From the IMG/VR virus record IMGVR_UViG_3300020442_001774, positions 1 to 24,244 of that record: a stretch of 24,244 bases of DNA. One strand, 5' to 3'. Under the pieces are notes generated by a model that was not told where the DNA came from, made no database searches, and saw only the letters and a program-made list of their open reading frames with translations. Both the position numbers and the translations under genes were made by a program. This document shows positions 23,054-24,244 of the stretch, one piece after another. Position 1 is the first letter of the stretch. Each line of letters begins with the position of its first letter. This DNA comes from a virus.

Positions 23054-23851
23054 ATGAATATAGAATACTTAAATGATTGGGCTGTTGAGATTAAAGATAT
23101 AGATATATCTGAAGCTGACGAAACTACTGCTCATAAAATAGCAGACCTAGTTTTAAGTCAGATGGTCGTAGTAATTAAAAATCAAAATTTATCACCAGAA
23201 CAACAATTACGATTCTGTAATTTTATTGGAGAATATCAGTCCACAAATACTGATAGAGCAAAAGATATATCACTAATAGATGGTGTGTTAAGAGTTACCG
23301 GTCAAAAAAATGATAGAGGTGAAGAAGGATTATTTGGTCATACTTCAGCTTTAGATTGGCACGCCAACCAGGCCAGTAATTATGAAAGAAAACCATTGAT
23401 ATGGTTATATGGTGTTGAAGGCACCAAAGGCAGTATTACAAGTTGGATTAACAATATAGAATCTTATAACAATTTATCTGAAGATATTAAAGAAAAAATT
23501 AAGAATACTAAAATAACATTAGGTTATAAAGTTGACTCATATAGTCCTAGTAAATTTTTTAAAGAACATCACGCTACAGATAGACCGTTTAATTTAGTAC
23601 ATACTAATGACGCTAAGAAAACAGGATTATACTTTCCTTTCTTACAAGTATTTGGTGGTTTAGATGATGAAACATTTAACACTTTAAAAAATCATATACT
23701 AAAAGATGAGTTTAGATATGACCATCATTGGCAAGATGGTGATATTGTATTAAGTGAACAATGGTTAAGTATTCACAAAAGACATTACTTTGAAAAAATG
23801 GAAGATAGAGTGCTACATAGAATAGCATTTGATTATTCAAAATTAAAATGA
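23054..23851 (+). CDS. TauD/TfdA-like 2-oxoglutarate oxygenase with H-x-N site
   Basis: This 265-aa protein fits the TauD/TfdA clan of Fe(II)/2-oxoglutarate oxygenases. The N-terminus has a DDIVLSQMVVVIKNQNLS-like strand-turn (ISEADETTAHKIADLVLSQM, then VVVIKNQNLSPEQQL), typical of the family. The metal motif is at LDWHANQ. The first His ligand is His103, but the usual Asp of H-x-D is Asn105 (codon AAC). The distal His is His241 (LSIHKRH), with Arg256 (HRIAFDY) placed to bind the 2-oxoglutarate carboxylate. The substrate is unknown. GGAGAA lies 7 bases before the ATG. It overlaps the next gene by 4 bases (ATGA). With Asn in place of Asp, catalysis may be weak or changed; whether close homologues also have Asn was not tested. 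Confidence 0.85.
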   Translation: MNIEYLNDWAVEIKDIDISEADETTAHKIADLVLSQMVVVIKNQNLSPEQQLRFCNFIGEYQSTNTDRAKDISLIDGVLRVTGQKNDRGEEGLFGHTSALDWHANQASNYERKPLIWLYGVEGTKGSITSWINNIESYNNLSEDIKEKIKNTKITLGYKVDSYSPSKFFKEHHATDRPFNLVHTNDAKKTGLYFPFLQVFGGLDDETFNTLKNHILKDEFRYDHHWQDGDIVLSEQWLSIHKRHYFEKMEDRVLHRIAFDYSKLK

Positions 23852-24244
23852 ACTATTTTTATATACCAGAATTAAAATTTGATAGAGAAGAATTGTATCA
23901 TTGTTTTTTAAAGAATGAAAATGAATGGGCATTTTACGGTCCTACTAAACTAACAAGTTTACATACAAAATATGTTGACTTAAAAGAAGTAGATTATATT
24001 GTAAATCAATTTAAGAAACCAGATATAATAGATAACATTAAATTTTTTAAAACTATCGCTGGTGGAAATGTATCTGCTCATAGTGATAAAAGAAATGTAG
24101 CAATTAATATACCAATTGACACTACTGATAAACAACATACAATATTTTTTGAATCAAAAGGAGATTATAATAATCCTAATATTAAAGTAGGCGATAAACA
24201 AATGTCCGTACAAGCAAAAAAATATAATGATGTAGTTGAAACAC
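23848..24244 (+). CDS. Second 2-oxoglutarate oxygenase-like protein (cut by window edge)
   Basis: The visible 132 residues start MNYFYIPELKFDREELYHC. The key region is IAGGNVSAHSDKRNVAIN, with His78 and Asp80 forming an H-x-D, followed by Arg82 and strand VAINIPI, then QHTIFFES. This matches the small oxygenases of the aspartyl/asparaginyl beta-hydroxylase-like or cupin type that are common in marine T4-like phages. The distal His and the C-terminus lie beyond base 24244. It overlaps the previous oxygenase stop as ATGA (23848-23851), so the two are translationally coupled. The substrate is unknown. Confidence 0.75.
   Translation, partial: MNYFYIPELKFDREELYHCFLKNENEWAFYGPTKLTSLHTKYVDLKEVDYIVNQFKKPDIIDNIKFFKTIAGGNVSAHSDKRNVAINIPIDTTDKQHTIFFESKGDYNNPNIKVGDKQMSVQAKKYNDVVET

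Noticed and set aside
1-24244. tRNA genes, CRISPR arrays, insertion sequences, integrase or attachment sites
   Set aside because: I looked in the short intergenic gaps and saw no cloverleaf, regular repeat-spacer pattern, transposase or integrase motif.

Overview
The window looks like part of a marine T4-like myovirus genome. It is strongly AT-rich (about one third G+C by eye). It carries the T4 neck and packaging genes in canonical order (gp13, gp14, gp15, gp16, gp17), T4-type late promoters (TATAAATA) and fibre proteins of the kind seen in cyanophages and pelagiphages. The low G+C and fibre style suggest a phage of an AT-rich oceanic bacterium such as SAR11 or a relative. The host is an inference; nothing in the window proves it.

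The layout is one long leftward (minus strand) late operon from about 23,000 down to 1, plus a short divergent rightward operon at the right edge. In transcription order the leftward operon has four parts. (i) Small baseplate/fibre accessory proteins and a 569-aa fibre lie at 19,448-22,989. (ii) A giant-fibre block lies at 5,666-19,401: a 1237-aa fibre with six tandem carbohydrate-binding-like modules and a beta-helix, then three paralogous fibres (1053, 1208 and 747 aa) ending in RCC1-type beta-propellers, with small accessory proteins. (iii) A three-gene metabolic cassette lies at 3,609-5,627: an unrecognised 248-aa protein, a heme oxygenase and a ferredoxin-dependent bilin reductase of the PcyA/PcyX type. 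(iv) The neck/terminase block lies at 1-3,572: gp13, gp14, gp15, gp16, a small ParB-like ORF, and the N-terminal third or so of gp17, cut by the window edge. The rightward operon starts at 23,054 with a TauD-like 2-oxoglutarate oxygenase, followed by a second, truncated oxygenase with an HxD motif.

The most interesting part is the bilin cassette, wedged between the fibre and neck genes. Heme oxygenase would open heme to biliverdin IXalpha. The reductase, whose residues fit the PcyX group known from uncultured ocean phages, would reduce biliverdin, probably to phycoerythrobilin. The 248-aa gene is translationally coupled upstream of the heme oxygenase and has no family I recognise. The second notable theme is the receptor-binding apparatus: four giant fibres share an N-terminal module, and one carries a cupredoxin-like domain with a near-complete copper-ligand set beside degenerate copies.

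Genes are tightly packed with TAATG/TAGTG/ATGA junctions. No intergenic stretch exceeds about 70 bases. I saw no tRNA, CRISPR array, insertion sequence or integrase.
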